In this document: positions 6,580 through 7,320 of the stretch, in pieces | Numbering within the stretch: the stretch's first letter is position 1 | How the letters are laid out: every line of letters begins with the position of its first letter | DNA from: Bacteroidales bacterium | GTDB lineage: Bacteria; Bacteroidota; Bacteroidia; Bacteroidales; UBA932 | NCBI GenBank assembly: GCA_017509375.1 | Contig: JAFWPT010000404.1 | Span: 1 to 7,320 of the forward strand | DNA length: 7,320 bases | Direction of reading: 5' to 3' | The notes under the pieces: model-generated | What the model saw: only the letters and a program-made list of their open reading frames with translations | Told to the model about the DNA's origin: nothing | Database searches by the model: none | Position numbers and translations under genes: made by a program

Positions 6580-7320
6580 ATGACTTCCAAGAAACGCACA
6601 GTCTGGAATTTCTTCGACCGCATTGAAGGAGACAAGGTGGTGTGGATCATCGCGCTGATGCTGATCCTCATTTCCATCGTGTGTATTTTCTCCTCCACTT
6701 CGCGCCTGCTCGAAGGCAGCCAGACCCGACTGGACATCGTGAAGAGCCAGCTCTTCGTGGTGGCCGCCGGTCTCGTGCTCATTATCGTCTGCTACAACAT
6801 AAAGAATATCAAGTTGTTCCGTTGGCTGTCACAGTGGGGATTCCTGATTTCCCTGGCACTTCTGGCGCTGCTCTTGTCCAAGATTGACACGCCAATCGTG
6901 AGGTCTATAGAGCTCAACGGAGCAAGACGTATCCTCCAGCTGTACAAGCTCCAGGTACACGTGTTCGAAGTCGTTAAGGTAGCCATGGTGCTTTACCTTG
7001 CCTGGGCTATGGACGCCCTGAAGAAAGGGGAATTGAGAGGGCCGCAGAAGGAGATCTGGAAGAAGCTCATCTACATCTATGCCCCGTTCCTTATAACCTT
7101 GCTGATGATAGTCCCCGGCTCCAACTCGGCGGCTCTTTTCATCGGCGGCATAATGTTCATCGTTATACTTTTAGGCGGAGGCAACCTGCGCGACATGGCC
7201 ATACTGGCCGCTGCTGCGATAGTGATACTGGGCAGCTGCTGGGGCATATATGAAATCAGCGGCCACAAAGCATTCGGGCGCATAGGCACAGCCCTCAGCC
7301 GTATTTCCGAAAGCGATAAC
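6580..7320 (+). CDS. ftsW: Septal SEDS glycosyltransferase FtsW, N-terminal part
   Basis: An open frame from ATG 6580 runs off the window end, giving 247 residues without a stop. SEDS proteins polymerise lipid II into glycan strands in the membrane, and FtsW does so at the septum together with FtsI. Hydrophobic helices are visible at about 21-39, 56-71, 84-100, 131-146, 166-178, 186-199 and 206-222. The N-terminus (GDKVVWIIALMLILISIV, 17-34) resembles Bacteroidota FtsW, and ELNGARR (111-117) matches the SEDS NGA-R signature. Two usually conserved motifs are altered: the QPSE-x-x-K motif reads HVFEVVK (127-133), keeping Glu130 and Lys133, and the P-(D/E)-x-x-(S/T)-T-A motif reads PGSNSAA (179-185). 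The catalytic Asp region lies beyond the window. RodA is the alternative by sequence, but the place after murD makes FtsW far more likely. Confidence 0.92.
   Translation, partial: MTSKKRTVWNFFDRIEGDKVVWIIALMLILISIVCIFSSTSRLLEGSQTRLDIVKSQLFVVAAGLVLIIVCYNIKNIKLFRWLSQWGFLISLALLALLLSKIDTPIVRSIELNGARRILQLYKLQVHVFEVVKVAMVLYLAWAMDALKKGELRGPQKEIWKKLIYIYAPFLITLLMIVPGSNSAALFIGGIMFIVILLGGGNLRDMAILAAAAIVILGSCWGIYEISGHKAFGRIGTALSRISESDN

Noticed and set aside
5631..6782. A 383-codon open frame on the minus strand opposite murD and the start of ftsW.
   Set aside because: It lies fully opposite well-conserved murD and crosses into ftsW; its translation shows no recognisable domain, and long antisense frames are common opposite GC-rich genes with this codon use.
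1..7320. A search for an undescribed system: repeats, CRISPR, phage or insertion-sequence parts, toxin-antitoxin pairs, odd gene insertions.
   Set aside because: The whole window is accounted for by seven conserved, syntenic dcw genes with no insertion between them.

Overview
The window is an uninterrupted stretch of a dcw (division and cell wall) gene cluster, all on the + strand. The order is rsmH (3' end only), ftsL, ftsI, murE, mraY, murD, ftsW (5' part only). Every base belongs to a gene or to a junction of at most 4 nt. I see no internal promoter, terminator, RNA gene, repeat or mobile element.

The organism is most likely a member of the Bacteroidota, probably Bacteroidales, with a moderately high GC content. 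Four things point there. First, the order murE-mraY-murD has no murF, as is usual in that phylum. Second, the FtsL is a divergent short type of the Bacteroidota. Third, the RsmH C-terminus carries the Bacteroidota-style insert between its SLEDR motif and its final Arg-rich block. Fourth, there are few clear Shine-Dalgarno sequences ahead of the starts. I cannot place it to family; a Rikenellaceae-like or uncultured gut lineage would fit but is a guess.

Layout: 1-375 is the last 124 codons of the 16S rRNA methyltransferase RsmH. 377-727 is FtsL, a bitopic divisome protein. 730-2619 is FtsI, the septal transpeptidase (class B PBP). 2616-4091 is MurE, which adds the third amino acid to UDP-MurNAc-dipeptide. 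4073-5230 is MraY, which makes lipid I. 5235-6578 is MurD, which adds D-Glu. 6580 to the window end is the N-terminal 247 residues of FtsW, the SEDS glycosyltransferase partner of FtsI. Junctions are +1, +2, -4, -19, +4 and +1 nt, so the genes are almost certainly co-transcribed and probably translationally coupled.

Together the genes supply cytoplasmic precursor (MurD, MurE), membrane-linked precursor (MraY) and the septal synthase complex (FtsL, FtsI, FtsW). I found no previously undescribed system here. Points worth a second look are sequence-level: a DNSR instead of DNPR motif in MurE, an FtsI that ends without a PASTA domain, and two altered signature motifs in FtsW.
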